Assembly (NCBI GenBank): GCA_949825065.1
Contig: OX463862.1
Coordinates: 19,275,118 to 19,339,117, forward strand
DNA length: 64,000 nt
Source: Odontocerum albicorne
Lineage: Eukaryota > Arthropoda > Insecta > Trichoptera > Odontoceridae
Reading direction: 5' to 3'
The translations under genes and the position numbers were made by a program. How positions within the stretch are numbered: position 1 is the stretch's first letter; every line of letters begins with the position of its first letter. Of the stretch, positions 40,501 to 43,500 are shown in pieces. The notes below the pieces were generated by a model. The model saw only the letters and a program-made list of their open reading frames with translations. It was not told the DNA's origin and searched no databases.

Positions 40501-43500
40501 TGAAAATTTGTTTTTGGATAGATAATATTCATGTTTTTGTATATTTGTGTCAATGTTTCAGCACATTGTATTTCATATGATCTATTGACCTAAAGGAATA
40601 ATGTTTAAGAGGAGGGAACCGTTTTGCATTTTTTGATTATTTATGAAAAGTTATATATAAATAATTTAGTGCATTAAAAATAGAGTTCTGTTAGTTGAAA
40701 ATCAACATCATTAATAATGTTTCAGGCATTCAAGCATGCTCATATCCTGGCACAACCATCTCTGGCAGAATGTCCTCGGTGAAGTTCTATTACAAGATCG
40801 GGGAGACCATCAGCTTCACTTGTGAGCCAGGCCTCATCCTTCGGGGAGCACCCATGCTACGCTGTTTGAGGTAAAAAAGAAAAAAAAATAACGGCATTCA
40901 CTAATTCATTTCTGTCCATTGGACAGATTTATTTCCGTTTGACAGATTAGAGGCCCTAGAAATATTCAAGTCAATGCATTGGGATGAACATCTGGCAAAC
41001 ACATATATTCCCAAGATCTCACCGCTGCTTGCTGAAGTTGTCTCCTGCCTCTCTCTACCCACAATTCGCAACCCGATTTTTTAACTTTAGAATCGTGTAT
41101 GTTTGGTACCAGTTTGAACGAAATTCAGTCTTGTTTATGTCCCCTGATGATGAGATGAAAACCTTCAAATCGGTAGGGTTATACCGTTATATAAAGTGGA
41201 ATAAATAATTTTGGACTAAACACATTAAAAAAAATGTATTTGTTGAAGTTTGCTCAGCTGTGTCTCCAGATAACACATGTCCGCATAGTCAATTATTGGT
41301 AGTACCATAATGTGCACTTTGACCAGAAAGTGGATTTTTTTTATCTGTTGGCTATATAAACAATTTAAATGTTGTAATTTGTTTTATTAAACGCTGTTTA
41401 TTCCACTTTATGTAACGGTATAACACTCATCATCAGCACAAACAAGATTCCTTCAAGTCCTGTCTGTGCTCCCTGATGATGAGATGAAAACCTTGAAACC
41501 GGTAGGGTTATACCGTTACATAAAGTGGAATAAACAGTGTTTGATAAAACAAATTACAATGTCTTTAAACCTTCACTATGTTAATGCCTTAACTATAAAT
41601 ACGAGTAATATTTATTTTTTAATATTCTTTACAAAACTAATGCGTCCTTTACATATCACAGTAATAATTAAAAAATATATAATTACTTATCAAAATCTCT
41701 CAAAAACTCCTTAAACTCAATATAAATAAACTATACTAGAGAAAATCTAAGATGGTCCCTGTGACGTTTGAAATGTCATGTCTCAAAAGGATGGGGTAAA
41801 ATCGTGTTTTTTTAATATTGTATATAAATCGAAAAATAGTTTTTCTCTTAACTGACGTTTTAATTCCTAATTTTCATTATACTGACTTTCTAATGTATTG
41901 TATGATTTATGTCTATCTTTAAATAGGTCAAGATCCACTATGAATCAATATTAAATACGAACATTTAATTTTAGGTATAAAAAAATCAAAAATCCAATTA
42001 TCGTATACCCCATCCCTAGCCAATGCAGAATAACGTAGTGACTTTTGACAAACTTCACCAAATATTATTTGATTGAAACAAACTGCAACATTTTTGCTAA
42101 TTTGTAACAAGATGTATTAATTTGTCAATATTGTTAGTTTTATGTAATGTATTTACCTAAATAACTTGCTATTTATTAGAATTGAGGCTTATATTAAAGT
42201 TGATAAAATAATTAAAATTACTGAATGTCGTTACAAGGTTGTATTGGGGCAAATTTGTGAACTATCACAGGGACGATGCTACATTTTCTCTAGTATAATA
42301 TATAGTATTAGATGGATAGTAAAAATAAATATATTTAATTAAATTCAATCTACAATACAAGATTTATAAAATATAACCTGAAAAATGTCTGTTTTAGTTA
42401 ACTGACTGCATCTTTTTGTACACCGTACAGCTATTCATCCGTTATATAACATTGCCCATATATCAATGAGTAGTTGAGTTTTGACATAATTATTGTTAAA
42501 AATTTATTTTTTTATTTTCAGGAATGGCAAATGGTCCAACGCGATACCGATATGTGCGAGAGAATCCAACGGTAATGAAACCTTCATATTGGGTAACGAT
42601 TCGGACCAACTCATGATGCTGAATGATGCGCCCGTACTCTCCAGTACTTCTGAACCTATAGAGGGCAACTCAACAGATTTACTTAATGTCACTTCAATGA
42701 ATAAGATCAAAAAATATTCAGCATCTATCAAATCTAATGTATACACAATTATTAACGAATTAAACCCAATTTCCAATCCATCTTGGTTAACTCCTCAAAT
42801 AAAATTCGTTAATATTTTAAGAGTTAAGGATCAATATCCACAAGAAACTAAACATATAGATGAACCAATAGTTAAACTTGAAACAACAAAGTTAATGACA
42901 GAGTTTAAGAAAGAAAATGATGAAATAGTTTCTGAAAAAAGTACTGATGCAAAATCAAGTGAAAGTACCACAGATAAACCAATGCAACACACAACAGTGC
43001 GTCCTGCAAGATCTAAATTCTATTCAAGACCGACTCCACTTGATGTCTTTAGAGGTACCTATAAATACGGAAGAAAAATTATTCCAACATTTGTGACATC
43101 CAAAACGGATGATGGCCGACCTACGTCAAAATATTATATTCCTGTTTCACCAACAGAAGCTACAGATGGATTAAAAAAAAGTGAAATTACTTCCACTGCT
43201 AAATACGGTGGAAGGAAAATACCAACTTCGGTGACAAAGAATGAAAATAGTTTTAATACTAGACTTCGTAAACAACCATCACCCTTTGTAACTTCCAATT
43301 TGAACTCAAAGAGAATTTTGAGATCCACTGTGTCAAGTAAATTTGATGATAAAGACGAAATTGATAAATACCCAACAACGTCTAATTCAGATAAAGATGT
43401 TACTTTAGGCCATACAACTATAGAACAATCCCGTTTGAGATCTAAGAATGAATATTTTGTAAGGGGTATGGACAGCTTATCAAAAATTCATAATGGCTTG